This document shows positions 43,123-51,295 of a stretch of DNA of 64,000 nt, piece after piece (the first letter of the stretch is position 1; the number at the start of each line of letters is the position of its first letter). The stretch is from Faecalicatena orotica (lineage in GTDB: Bacteria; Bacillota; Clostridia; Lachnospirales; Lachnospiraceae). The stretch covers positions 337,089 to 401,088 of the forward strand of contig NZ_QGDL01000001.1 of the NCBI RefSeq assembly GCF_003149245.1, written 5' to 3'. The notes below the pieces were generated by a model that saw nothing but the letters and a program-made list of their open reading frames with translations, was not told where the DNA came from and searched no databases. Both the position numbers and the translations under genes were made by a program.

Positions 43123-43359
43123 CTATTTAGATAACTGACTCAGGTAGTTATTGACTGCATCGTAATTCACTTCAGCCACTGCCCTTTCCTGATTTGCTTC
43201 ATGTGTCTGGTATGCTGAGAATCCAAGCCAGCCCACTAACGCCAGCGCTGCAAGTCCGAGTACACATTTACGTACAACACTCATGATACGCTGCTTTTTA
43301 ATAATCTTCTTTCTGTTGGCCTTTTCCTGTTTATATCGTTCTACTTTTTCCTGACTCAT
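43123..43359 (-). CDS. Small single-pass membrane protein of unknown function
   Basis: The 78-residue product has a strongly basic N-terminal half (MSQEKVERYKQEKANRKKII...), one membrane helix (about 28-49, VVRKCVLGLAALALVGWLGF) and a short outer tail ending NNYLSQLSK. AAGGAG lies 9 nt before the ATG at 43359. I do not recognise a family. It lies 56 nt downstream of degV and could share its transcript. A terminator follows it. Confidence 0.75.
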   Translation of the reverse strand: MSQEKVERYKQEKANRKKIIKKQRIMSVVRKCVLGLAALALVGWLGFSAYQTHEANQERAVAEVNYDAVNNYLSQLSK

Positions 43360-43415
43360 CTTTATAAACTCCTTCGTGCTTTTACGTTCTATAAAGCATT
43401 TTATCACAAAGTGTT

Positions 43416-44255
43416 CTATACCACAACTATTATTCCGCCGTCACTTGCATACATTGTACTGATTCCGGCCGTGTCGATGATGAAACTGCTTTTAAATTTT
43501 GCCCGGGCAAGAAGACTCTTCTCTACTTCCAGTGCTCTTTCTTTGCAGTTACAGTGTGAAATCGCCAGTATCTTTTCTTCTGAATTCTCTACATCTTCCA
43601 CAATGTGGTCCACCATCTTGGCAAGAGCCCTCTTCATCCCCCTTGCCTGTCCGAGCTGGCAGATGACACCTTCCGGCTTTGCCCCCATGACAGGCTTAAT
43701 ATTAAGTGCACTTGCCACGATCGCCTTAATCCCGGAAAGTCTTCCGTTCTTCCGGAGTGTATCCAATGTTTCCAGTACGAAATAAGTATGCTGGGATTCG
43801 ATATATTTTTCTACCGTACTGACTATTTCCTGAAAACTCATATCCGCTTCTTCACATTCCTGAATCTTCAGCGCAATCAGTGTTTCTCCAATTGATGCGG
43901 AACGTGAATTGAAGATATAGATATCCTTCTTTCCATACTCCTCTTCATAAAGCTTTCGGCCAAGCTCTGCACTATTGTAGGAACCACTTAATTCCGCAGA
44001 TAATGTCACGGCGTATACACGCTCGGCATCACAATGATAACTTTCCATATATTCTTCCGGAGACGGGCAGGATGACTTCGGACATTCCGGACTCGCTGCA
44101 ACACGTTTCAAAAAATCAGCCTGGTCGAATGTCTCGTCATCTACGATACGGACACCACCGACTTCCATGCTGAGTGATGCAGTTTCAAAAATCCCGCTCT
44201 CTTTCATCTCCTCCGTCAATTCCCCACAGCTGTCTACTATTACTTTATAACTCAT
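43416..44255 (-). CDS. DegV family fatty-acid-binding protein
   Basis: DegV/FakB proteins bind a fatty acid and present it to the kinase FakA for phosphorylation. The 279-residue protein starts SYKVIVDSCGELTEEM and has SCPSPEEYMESY, VTLSAELSGSYNSA, IYIFNSRSASIGE, TLDTLRKNGRLSG and NIKPVMG, all family landmarks. The ligand-contacting Ser in LSGSYNSA is present. GGGAGGAACTGAT precedes the ATG at 44255; an earlier ATG lacks a site. No fakA is in the window. Upstream is palindromic element 5. Confidence 0.92.
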   Translation of the reverse strand: MSYKVIVDSCGELTEEMKESGIFETASLSMEVGGVRIVDDETFDQADFLKRVAASPECPKSSCPSPEEYMESYHCDAERVYAVTLSAELSGSYNSAELGRKLYEEEYGKKDIYIFNSRSASIGETLIALKIQECEEADMSFQEIVSTVEKYIESQHTYFVLETLDTLRKNGRLSGIKAIVASALNIKPVMGAKPEGVICQLGQARGMKRALAKMVDHIVEDVENSEEKILAISHCNCKERALEVEKSLLARAKFKSSFIIDTAGISTMYASDGGIIVVV

Positions 44256-44464
44256 ATCAGTTCCTCCCACACTACACCTGATGCATTTTGCATCTATTAT
44301 ATGTAGTTTTAAATACTACATACTAATATAACACACTTTATATAGTATTGAAAGAGATTTTTTTCAAAATCTCCGCAAAATCTCCGTTTTCTTATGCTTC
44401 AGTGAGCATAGTATCCCGCAATCAGATTTTCTTATCGTGTACGGATACCCGGCCGGATGCACCA

Positions 44465-44755
44465 GCCAGTGGCAAGGCGGGTCCGGATGCAGGCAGGGCG
44501 GTGTCTGCTGGTGAAAAGTCCGTTAAGTAAGCTGTAGAAGATATTAAAGAAAATGGAAGAAAAATAGAGGGCAGAATTTACTTCCGAAGTAAATTCTGTT
44601 GTCGCCTGAGGCGCAAAAACATCGGTTTTTGGGCTGAATGCGGCATGTACCTCTATTTTTCTTCCATTTTCTTTAACATCTTCTTAGCGAAACGCCTCCG
44701 ACTTTAAGCCAGCAGACACCGCCCTGCCTGCATCCGGACCCGCCTTGACATTGGC
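44465..44755. repeat. Long intergenic inverted repeat, element 5 (291 nt)
   Basis: The arms share GGCGGGTCCGGATGCAGGCA and later TTAAAGAAAATGGAAGAAAA. The apex has CAGAATTTACTT/AAGTAAATTCTG and a second hairpin around AAAAAC/GTTTTT. The sequence GAAAAATAGAGGGCAGAATTT before the apex resembles GAAAAATGAAGGTCAGAATTT of element 4. It ends 10 nt from the ftsW stop. Nothing else is seen in 44256-44464. Confidence 0.88.
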
Positions 44756-44764
44756 GTCCCTCCT

Positions 44765-46108
44765 CTATCCCTCACTGAGTTTTATTTTTCTGGATATGCC
44801 GAGCGCAATTCCCATTTCTGTCATCAGGAACAAAATCGACGTTCCCCCGTAACTGATAAACGGCAGTGTGATTCCTGTTGTCGGGATCAGGTTGGTTACT
44901 ACCGCGATATTTAAGATTACCTGCAGTGCAATATGTGCAAATATCCCAGTTGCAATCAGTGACCCGAACATGTCAGGCGCATTTCTTGCTATGAACATCA
45001 GGCGGTACAGAAGCAGCCCGAACAAAACAAGGATCACAATTGCACCGAATACCCCCAGTTCTTCACATACAATTGTCAGGATCATATCATTCTGTACTTC
45101 CGGTATAACTCCGAGTTTTTGTGTACTGTTTCCGAGCCCTTTTCCCCAGAAGCCCCCGGAGCCTATGGCATAGAGTCCCTGCATAACCTGGAAGCCGCCG
45201 CTGTCCGCGTGATTCTCCGGGTCCAGCCATGTGATAATCCTGCGGAGGCGGAAATTTTCACTTGTTGTAATCGTGGCCGCCATAATCGAAATCCCCACTA
45301 CTGCCACAACCGCCACTGCACCGATGATTTTGATAAAGGGCTTTGTCTTCGGATGTGCCACAAAAAACAGGATACATGTGATTGCAAAAACGATAATCGC
45401 AGTACTCAGGTTCTCTGTCAAAAACATGACCCCGCCGGCAGCAATCAGGCCAAAGGCCATGATACGCACGAAACCGTCCCTTGTATTAATCTTCTTACCC
45501 ATCCTGCACAGCTCGTAGGAAATAAACAGGATCACTGCGATTTTAGTAATCTCAGAAGGCTGCAGTGTCAGATTTCCCGGAAGCTGTATCCAGCGCCTGG
45601 CCCCGTAAACTTCAATTCCAAGCGGTGTTTTTACAAGAAGCATCATAACCATCGAAAACATATAGCATTCGAATGCAAATGCACCGTAAATATGATAATC
45701 GATTTTCGATACAACAATCATAACAACAAAGCTTAATATACCGATGACTCCCTGCTTTGTAAAATAATACATGTCGTTCTGGAAGTCTGACTGCGCGCTG
45801 TAAGCACTTGTACTGTACAACATCACCAGTCCGAAGCACATCAGGAATATGATCACAAGCAGTAAATCAAAGTCAAAATATGCCGTTCCCTTTTTTGCTC
45901 CCGCCTTTTTGCTTCTCCCCGCTGAAACGGGAGGTGGTACAGGAGGTACACCCCGTAACGGCTGTGTATTGTCCAGTCTTCTCTTTTGTACTTTCCCGGA
46001 TACACTGCGTCCCGTTTCTGCGCTTCGTATCGGTCTTACCTTTTCGTTCCGGGAAACTGCCTTTTCCTGCCTGTTATTGCGGATTGGCCGTACTGTTCTG
46101 CTCTTCAT
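44765..46108 (-). CDS. ftsW: SEDS peptidoglycan polymerase FtsW, with long basic N-terminal extension
   Basis: The 447-residue protein is a second SEDS polymerase. Its membrane part (from about residue 78) has MLYSTSAYSAQ, GARRWIQLPGNLTLQPSE, MQGLYAIGSGGFWGKGLGNS, GVIPEVQNDMILTIVCEELG and TGITLPFISYGGTS. An N-terminal cytoplasmic extension of about 75 residues is rich in Arg, Lys, Ser and Pro (VRPIRNNRQEK, VRPIRSAETG, PPVPPPVSAG), much longer than usual. That part repeats VRPIR and could bind division partners. It is monocistronic between asnB and element 5. Its role as the vegetative enzyme, against the dcw copy, is inference. Confidence 0.88.
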   Translation of the reverse strand: MKSRTVRPIRNNRQEKAVSRNEKVRPIRSAETGRSVSGKVQKRRLDNTQPLRGVPPVPPPVSAGRSKKAGAKKGTAYFDFDLLLVIIFLMCFGLVMLYSTSAYSAQSDFQNDMYYFTKQGVIGILSFVVMIVVSKIDYHIYGAFAFECYMFSMVMMLLVKTPLGIEVYGARRWIQLPGNLTLQPSEITKIAVILFISYELCRMGKKINTRDGFVRIMAFGLIAAGGVMFLTENLSTAIIVFAITCILFFVAHPKTKPFIKIIGAVAVVAVVGISIMAATITTSENFRLRRIITWLDPENHADSGGFQVMQGLYAIGSGGFWGKGLGNSTQKLGVIPEVQNDMILTIVCEELGVFGAIVILVLFGLLLYRLMFIARNAPDMFGSLIATGIFAHIALQVILNIAVVTNLIPTTGITLPFISYGGTSILFLMTEMGIALGISRKIKLSEG

Positions 46109-46164
46109 AGTATCTCCCCTGTCTGAATAACATCCCGCTTATTACTGTTGTTTTGTAGCATATA

Positions 46165-48045
46165 TTATCTGGCATTCATCGCCGGATGCACCGGTTTCCC
46201 ATGTTCAAAGTACCTGTCATACCACACGAGGAAAATATATACGGTCCAGATCTTACGGCTGTTGTCCGTCTTTTCGTTCATATTCTTTCCATTTCTGTGG
46301 TCATCCAGCATCTTCACAAGCATATCGGTGTTAAAAAACTTCTTTGCCGCCCCAGACGTAAACATGTCCTTCACAATCGTGTAATACTTGTCTTCTTTCA
46401 GCCATACACGGATCGGTATTGGGAAGCCCAGCTTCTTTTTCTCGGCGGTCTTACTCCTGATTACCTTCTCTGCGGCCGCGCGAAGCGCAACCTTTGTCTT
46501 TGGGGCACGTACCTTGTAATTAAGAGGAAGTGTCTCCGCCAGCTCCAGTACCTTTTTATCGAGGAAAGGCACACGTACCTCCAGTGAATTTGCCATTCCC
46601 ATCTTGTCCCCCTTCATCAGGATATCATGGACAAGCCAGAGGTGGAGATCCACATACTGCATTTTTGTAACCGGGTCTTTTCCCTTTACCCGTTCGTAAA
46701 GCGGATGAGTCACTTTCTGGATGCCCGGTTCACATCCCTTTTTCAGAATCCTGCTGGCCTCGCGCTCCGTAAAAATATTCGTCGCATTGGCAAAATACCG
46801 TTCTTCCAGTGTCTTTCCGTGGCGCATCAGGAAACCTCTTCCCTTAACCCCGCGGGGCAGACAATATTCTGCAAACTTGCCCAGCACCCTGCGAATGCAA
46901 AATGGAATCTTATTAAACCCGGTATGCTCCAAAGGTTCGCAATAAATATTGTATCCTCCGAACAGCTCATCCGAACCTTCGCCGGATAAAACAACCTTCA
47001 CTTTTTTAGATGCCTCCCCGCTCAGGAAGTACAGCGCAATAGCCGCCGGGTCCGCAACAGGTTCGTCCATATAATACTGAATATCTGACAGCTTATCCCA
47101 GTACTCTTCCGGCGTAATGATCTTCGCGTCATTCTGCATATTGATGCTGGCTGCAAACTCCTTCGCATCCTGGATCTCGCTATATTTACCTTCATCAAAT
47201 CCAACCGTAAACGTATGGTCCACCTGCCCTAAATAAGTCAGATAACTGGAGTCTACACCGCTTGACAGATATGAGGCGACCTCTACGTCACTGATCTTAT
47301 GCATCTCAACAGATTCTTTCATTACCTTTTCCACATCTTCAACGACTTCCTCAAAAGATTTCTTACTGTCACCTGTAAAATGTGGTTCGAAATAACGGGT
47401 AATCTCCATCTCACCGTTCTCATATGTGAAATAATGTCCCGGCTGCAGGCAGAACACACCCTTAAAAAATGTTTCATTCGTCGGAACGAACTGGAAAGAA
47501 AGGTAATTTCCCAGTGCCGCCTCATTGAATACCTTGTCAAACTTCGGATGCTCCATGAATGATTTTATCTCGGAACCAAACATCAACGTGCCATTCATTT
47601 GTGCATAATATAAAGGCTTAATGCCAAAAATATCTCTGGCAGCAAACAACTTTTTCTTCTTTGTATCCCAGATTGCAAATGCATACATCCCGCGCAGACG
47701 GTCTACGAGGCTTTCCCCCCACTGTTCATATCCATGAAGCAGTGTCTCTGAATCTGTGTTGGAAACGAAAATATGCCCCGCATCCACCAGTTCCGCCCTC
47801 AGTTCCTGATAATTGTAAATTTCACCGTTAAAAATGAGCACCATGCTTCTGTCCTCATTATAAAGCGGCTGGTCTCCCACTGCCGATAGGTCAATGATGC
47901 TCAGACGCCTGAATCCCAGCGCCGCATCCTCGTCCACATACCTGCCCTCACTGTCCGGTCCCCGGTGGACAATCGTGTTCATCATATTGACCAGTACCTG
48001 TTCTCTATCCTCAACTTCGCCTACAAATCCTGCAAATCCACACAT
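46165..48045 (-). CDS. asnB: Asparagine synthetase (glutamine-hydrolysing)
   Basis: AsnB makes asparagine from aspartate, glutamine and ATP. The 626-residue protein has the N-terminal nucleophile Cys2 (MCGFAGFVG), the glutaminase blocks IVHRGPDSEG and LIFNGEIYNY, and the synthetase PP-loop SYLSSGVDSSYL followed by VLSGEGSDELFGGY. AAAGGAGATG precedes the ATG. A predicted sigma-A promoter lies about 80 nt upstream. In some Firmicutes such proteins amidate peptidoglycan precursors; with division genes next door this is possible but not shown. Confidence 0.95.
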   Translation of the reverse strand: MCGFAGFVGEVEDREQVLVNMMNTIVHRGPDSEGRYVDEDAALGFRRLSIIDLSAVGDQPLYNEDRSMVLIFNGEIYNYQELRAELVDAGHIFVSNTDSETLLHGYEQWGESLVDRLRGMYAFAIWDTKKKKLFAARDIFGIKPLYYAQMNGTLMFGSEIKSFMEHPKFDKVFNEAALGNYLSFQFVPTNETFFKGVFCLQPGHYFTYENGEMEITRYFEPHFTGDSKKSFEEVVEDVEKVMKESVEMHKISDVEVASYLSSGVDSSYLTYLGQVDHTFTVGFDEGKYSEIQDAKEFAASINMQNDAKIITPEEYWDKLSDIQYYMDEPVADPAAIALYFLSGEASKKVKVVLSGEGSDELFGGYNIYCEPLEHTGFNKIPFCIRRVLGKFAEYCLPRGVKGRGFLMRHGKTLEERYFANATNIFTEREASRILKKGCEPGIQKVTHPLYERVKGKDPVTKMQYVDLHLWLVHDILMKGDKMGMANSLEVRVPFLDKKVLELAETLPLNYKVRAPKTKVALRAAAEKVIRSKTAEKKKLGFPIPIRVWLKEDKYYTIVKDMFTSGAAKKFFNTDMLVKMLDDHRNGKNMNEKTDNSRKIWTVYIFLVWYDRYFEHGKPVHPAMNAR

Positions 48046-48123
48046 ATATAAACATCTCCTTTATTCAAGTACGCCGGAACATGATTGTACATCAAACACG
48101 CCCCAGTACATAACTTGCCCCTT

Positions 48124-48152
48124 ATTATAGCTTTTTTTACATAGAAAAACAA
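48124..48152 (-). promoter_or_regulatory. Promoter of asnB
   Basis: TTGTTT (48147-48152), a 17-nt spacer and TATAAT (48124-48129) on the minus strand. No T-box or other leader motif is seen between it and asnB. Confidence 0.65.
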
Positions 48153-48180
48153 CTTTTTTAAAAAAGGGGCTGTGAAACAA

Positions 48181-48206
48181 GAAAAGCAGTGCCTTATGTG
48201 CACTGC
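48181..48206 (-). terminator. Terminator of the tRNA-Pro gene
   Basis: GCAGTGC (minus strand) pairs with GCACTGC around a 7-nt loop, followed by TTTTC. Confidence 0.75.
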
Positions 48207-48215
48207 CTCTCTGCA

Positions 48216-48290
48216 TCGGGGTGACAGGATTCGAACCTGCGACCTCACGGCCCCCAGCCGTGCGCTCTAACCAAACTGAGCCACACCCCG
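48216..48290 (-). tRNA. tRNA-Pro (anticodon GGG)
   Basis: The minus strand folds into a full cloverleaf. The acceptor stem is CGGGGTG/CACCCCG, the D arm holds GGCTCAGTTTGGTTAGAGC, the anticodon stem is CACGG/CCGTG around the loop CTGGGGG (anticodon GGG, reading CCC/CCU), and the T arm is GCAGGTTCGAATCCTGT. The discriminator is A, and CCA is not encoded. Confidence 0.95.
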
Positions 48291-48304
48291 CCTTTGCTTT
48301 TACT

Positions 48305-48333
48305 ATTATATAAAACTTTTGCCCAAATGTAAA
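48305..48333 (-). promoter_or_regulatory. Promoter of the tRNA-Pro gene
   Basis: TTTACA (48328-48333), a 17-nt spacer and TATAAT (48305-48310) on the minus strand, 15 nt before the tRNA. Confidence 0.75.
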
Positions 48334-48338
48334 GTGGA

Positions 48339-48365
48339 ACCTTTTCTTTTTTCTCCCATATTATA
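48339..48365 (+). promoter_or_regulatory. Possible sigma-K promoter of cotJ operon 2
   Basis: AC (48339-48340), 16 nt, then CATATTATA (48357-48365) fits the late mother-cell sigma-K pattern (AC, 16-17 nt, CATAnnnTA). Transcription would start near 48372, 30 nt before cotJA. Confidence 0.5.
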
Positions 48366-48401
48366 TTAGTGTAAACATTAATGGAAGGAGTTAACGCAAA
48401 A

Positions 48402-48896
48402 ATGGCGAATTGTCAAAACAATATGCGTTACGGCAGACAGATGAACTTCAATAACGGCTGCAATGCCACGCCTGCCGGAAACAGCAATAACAGCGGATGC
48501 CGCAATATGCCTATAAATAATAACACCGAATGCCGCAATATGCCGTCTCGCGGCAGTCAGACCGGCTGTCCTGCACCAATGCCAAAAGCAGACTGCCAGC
48601 ACCGCACCCCGGAACCATGCGGATGCCCGAAACCGCAGCCACGTAATAATGACTGTATGTCAAAACCCAGAAACACTATGGAGGCCCGTATCCCGGAATG
48701 CCAGATGCCGAAGCGCCGCACTCCCGAACCGTGCCAGTGCCGCTATGACGCCCTTGAAGATTTTCCGCTGGCTATGGCTTACGTACCGTGGCAGAGATGG
48801 CAGAATATTTTTGAACCATGTAAAGCATTACAGTGCGGTACGATTTTCGAAGAACTCAGGAAACCATTCCGTGGGAAAGGAGGCTGTAACCGATGA
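48402..48896 (+). CDS. cotJA: CotJA-type spore coat protein with Cys/Asn/Pro-rich N-terminal extension
   Basis: The last 50 residues or so of this 164-residue protein (PLAMAYVPWQRWQNIFEPCKAL, GTIFEELRKPF) are a typical CotJA domain. The first 110 or so form a low-complexity extension rich in Asn, Pro and Cys, with more than ten Cys (CRNMP twice, then RTPEPCGCP and RTPEPCQC). Normal CotJA proteins are about 70-90 residues. The Cys content suggests disulfide crosslinking in the coat. GAAGGAGTTAACGC precedes the ATG at 48402. The stop overlaps cotJB by 4 nt (ATGA). Confidence 0.88.
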   Translation: MANCQNNMRYGRQMNFNNGCNATPAGNSNNSGCRNMPINNNTECRNMPSRGSQTGCPAPMPKADCQHRTPEPCGCPKPQPRNNDCMSKPRNTMEARIPECQMPKRRTPEPCQCRYDALEDFPLAMAYVPWQRWQNIFEPCKALQCGTIFEELRKPFRGKGGCNR

Positions 48897-49162
48897 GTGA
48901 ACGTCCATGTAAAAAAGATCTTCTGAATAAAATAAATGTTGTCAGCTTTGCTGTCGATGACGTAAAACTGTTTCTGGATACCCATCCATGTGATGAAGAC
49001 GCGCTTGCTTTCTTCCGTGAGTACAGCCGCATGAGAAATGAAGCCTTAAAAGAATATGCTGCATACTACGGCCCTCTTACTATTGACACCACTGTCTATT
49101 CCTGTGCTGACAGGTGGGACTGGGTCAATGAGCCGTGGCCGTGGCAGGAAGGAGGATGCTGA
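48893..49162 (+). CDS. cotJB: Spore coat protein CotJB
   Basis: The 89-residue protein matches CotJB over its full length: LLNKINVVSFAVDDVKLFLDTHP, EYAAYYGPLTIDTT and the C-terminal aromatic ending EPWPWQEGGC. CotJB is a small coat-associated protein made with CotJA and CotJC in the mother cell; its biochemical role is unknown. Its ATG overlaps the cotJA stop. AAAGGAGG lies inside cotJA. cotJC follows 3 nt later. Confidence 0.93.
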   Translation: MSERPCKKDLLNKINVVSFAVDDVKLFLDTHPCDEDALAFFREYSRMRNEALKEYAAYYGPLTIDTTVYSCADRWDWVNEPWPWQEGGC

Positions 49163-49165
49163 TAT

Positions 49166-49783
49166 ATGTGGGATTATGAAAAAAGACTGCAGTATCCTGT
49201 AAAGATTACCCAGACCAACCCAAAACTCGCCCAGATTATCATTTCACAGTTTGGAGGACCTGACGGCGAGCTGGCAGCATCTATGAGATATCTTTCCCAG
49301 AGATATACGATGCCTTACAGTGAAGTGACCGGAATCCTCACAGACATTGGAACCGAAGAACTGGCTCACATGGAAATGGTTTGCGCCATTGTACACCAGC
49401 TCACAAGAAATCTGACTCCAGAGGAAATTGAAAAATCCGGTTTCGGGACTTATTATGTAGACCATACGCTCGCTCTCTGGCCGCAGGCCGCAAGCGGTGC
49501 TCCGTGGACGGCAACTTATTTCCAGTCCAAGGGTGATCCGATCACGGACCTGCATGAGGATATGGCCGCTGAACAGAAAGCACGAACTACCTACGATAAT
49601 ATCCTGAGACTGGTAAAGGACCCTGAAGTATGTGACCCGATCCGTTTCCTGAGGGAACGTGAAATCGTTCATTATCAGAGATTTGGGGAAAGCCTCCGCA
49701 TCGTACAGGATCATCTGGACAGCAGGAACTTCTATGCAATCAACCCAGAATTCGATACAAATCAGGACTGTGGGTGTAAATAG
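49166..49783 (+). CDS. cotJC: Spore coat protein CotJC (manganese-catalase fold), copy 2
   Basis: The 205-residue protein starts MWDYEKRLQYPVKI and has the same metal-ligand blocks as copy 1 (TDIGTEELAHMEM, MAAEQKARTTYDN, REIVHYQRFGESL). It ends in NQDCGCK, with two Cys that copy 1 lacks, in keeping with the Cys-rich CotJA of this operon. Manganese catalase activity is possible from the conserved ligands. GGAAGGAGG precedes the ATG. A strong terminator follows. Confidence 0.95.
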   Translation: MWDYEKRLQYPVKITQTNPKLAQIIISQFGGPDGELAASMRYLSQRYTMPYSEVTGILTDIGTEELAHMEMVCAIVHQLTRNLTPEEIEKSGFGTYYVDHTLALWPQAASGAPWTATYFQSKGDPITDLHEDMAAEQKARTTYDNILRLVKDPEVCDPIRFLREREIVHYQRFGESLRIVQDHLDSRNFYAINPEFDTNQDCGCK

Positions 49784-49806
49784 CAAAAATCAGGCAAAGC
49801 TGCTGC

Positions 49807-49853
49807 AAAGAAAGGAAAGCCGGTCCTCAGCGGATCGGCTTTCTTTCCTTTTT
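49807..49853 (+). terminator. Terminator of cotJ operon 2
   Basis: GAAAGCCG pairs with CGGCTTTC, extended by an A/G-rich arm against TTTCCTTTTT. Confidence 0.8.
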
Positions 49854-49883
49854 CAATTATTATATTATCCGGCACTGCTCAAA

Positions 49884-51194
49884 TTATTCGGACTTTGCCC
49901 CTAATGTTATTTCATAGTTTTTCGCCGTGTACTCACCATTATTGTCAGGTGTCTGGACGGTTACCTGAACCTTCTCACCTTTGGCATAGTACTTGAGCTC
50001 TTTCTGTAATGTTTCCATATTGTCAATTGTCGTACCGTTTAATTCTGTAATAACCCCGCCTTTGCTCAGTCCGGCTGCCTTTGCTCCGCCTCCGTCTGTA
50101 ACGTCTGTAATATATACTCCGAGAGGCATACTGAACCTCTGGGCATATTCTGATGTTACATCAAAACCGGTGATGCCTAAGTACCCTCTCTCAGACTCGG
50201 ATACTTTTGCTTTTGTCTGCTGGTTCATCAGGTTTGTTATAATATCGGATACATCACTAATCGGGATTGCATATCCTACACCTTCCACGGAACTGCCTAC
50301 CAGTTTGGAGGAGTTGATTCCGATTACCTCTCCGCTAGCATTGACAAGTGCTCCGCCGCTGTTGCCCGGATTGATTGCCGCATCTGTCTGGATCAGGCTG
50401 ACGTCATTTACCGTTGTCTGGCCTGTTGCCTGATCTGTTGTTGTACTCTCACGGTCTGTCGCGCTGATAACACCTGTTGTAACAGACTGGCCATAGCCTA
50501 ATGCATTACCGATAGCAATTGCAGGCTCTCCTACTTTCAGCTTTGTGGAATCGCCCAGTGTTGCAACTGCAATAGCATCCATTGTATCATCTGAAATCGT
50601 ATTAAGCGGCACTGCAATTACTGCCAGGTCATGTGATGCATCTGTTCCTTTGATGTTCGCCTCAAGACTTGTGTTGTCGTTAAAGGTAACTGTCAGAGTC
50701 TCACTGTTCTCTACTACATGGTTATTTGTTACGATGAGCAGTTCTGAATCATTCTGTGAAATGATGATTCCGGTTCCTGCACTTTCACTCTGCTGCTGCG
50801 AAACACCGCCGAAGAAATCCTGTACCTGCTGGACACTCATATTCGTAATGGATACAATAGACGGCATTACATTTTCTACGATTCCTGATACATCGGATGT
50901 AACAACATTTGATGTCTTTGTCAGTGAACTACTGTTCACTGGTGCCGTGCTCTTAGCTGTTGACTTCGTCTCATTCAGGCCGAGAAGCCTGCTGCCGACA
51001 ATGCTTGATGTTAAAAATGTTGCGCTTGATACAACTCCAAAGAGCAGCGCAAATCCTGTTACTGCGACAGCTTTCGGCATTTTCTTTTTTTGTTTTGGAC
51101 CTTTGTTATTTGGTTCGTTAAAATTCTGCTGGCTATTATACTGAGCACTTCCCTGCTGTCCTTCGGGATTGTAATAATTATATTGATTTTCCAT
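49884..51194 (-). CDS. HtrA/DegP-like membrane serine protease with PDZ domain
   Basis: The 436-residue protein has an Asn/Gln-rich cytoplasmic start (YNYYNPEGQQGSAQYNSQQN). A membrane anchor follows (about 40-66, AVTGFALLFGVVSSATFL), then a trypsin-like domain with the triad in TNNHVVEN (His), SHDLAVIAV (Asp) and GNSGGALVN (Ser), and one C-terminal PDZ domain (ERGYLGITGF ... GGVITELNG). It degrades misfolded proteins outside the membrane. AAGGAATTTGT precedes the ATG. It appears monocistronic. Confidence 0.94.
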   Translation of the reverse strand: MENQYNYYNPEGQQGSAQYNSQQNFNEPNNKGPKQKKKMPKAVAVTGFALLFGVVSSATFLTSSIVGSRLLGLNETKSTAKSTAPVNSSSLTKTSNVVTSDVSGIVENVMPSIVSITNMSVQQVQDFFGGVSQQQSESAGTGIIISQNDSELLIVTNNHVVENSETLTVTFNDNTSLEANIKGTDASHDLAVIAVPLNTISDDTMDAIAVATLGDSTKLKVGEPAIAIGNALGYGQSVTTGVISATDRESTTTDQATGQTTVNDVSLIQTDAAINPGNSGGALVNASGEVIGINSSKLVGSSVEGVGYAIPISDVSDIITNLMNQQTKAKVSESERGYLGITGFDVTSEYAQRFSMPLGVYITDVTDGGGAKAAGLSKGGVITELNGTTIDNMETLQKELKYYAKGEKVQVTVQTPDNNGEYTAKNYEITLGAKSE

Positions 51195-51295
51195 ACAAAT
51201 TCCTTCTTTCTCTTGTATTTTATATTGATATAATAGCCGCTCTTTGTGATAGAATTGTGTTCATTTATTTAACAAACTTTGAAACTGTCATTTTT

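Noticed and set aside
48046-48180. T-box leader upstream of asnB
   Set aside because: No T-box sequence or antiterminator is seen, and the leader from the predicted promoter is only about 80 nt.
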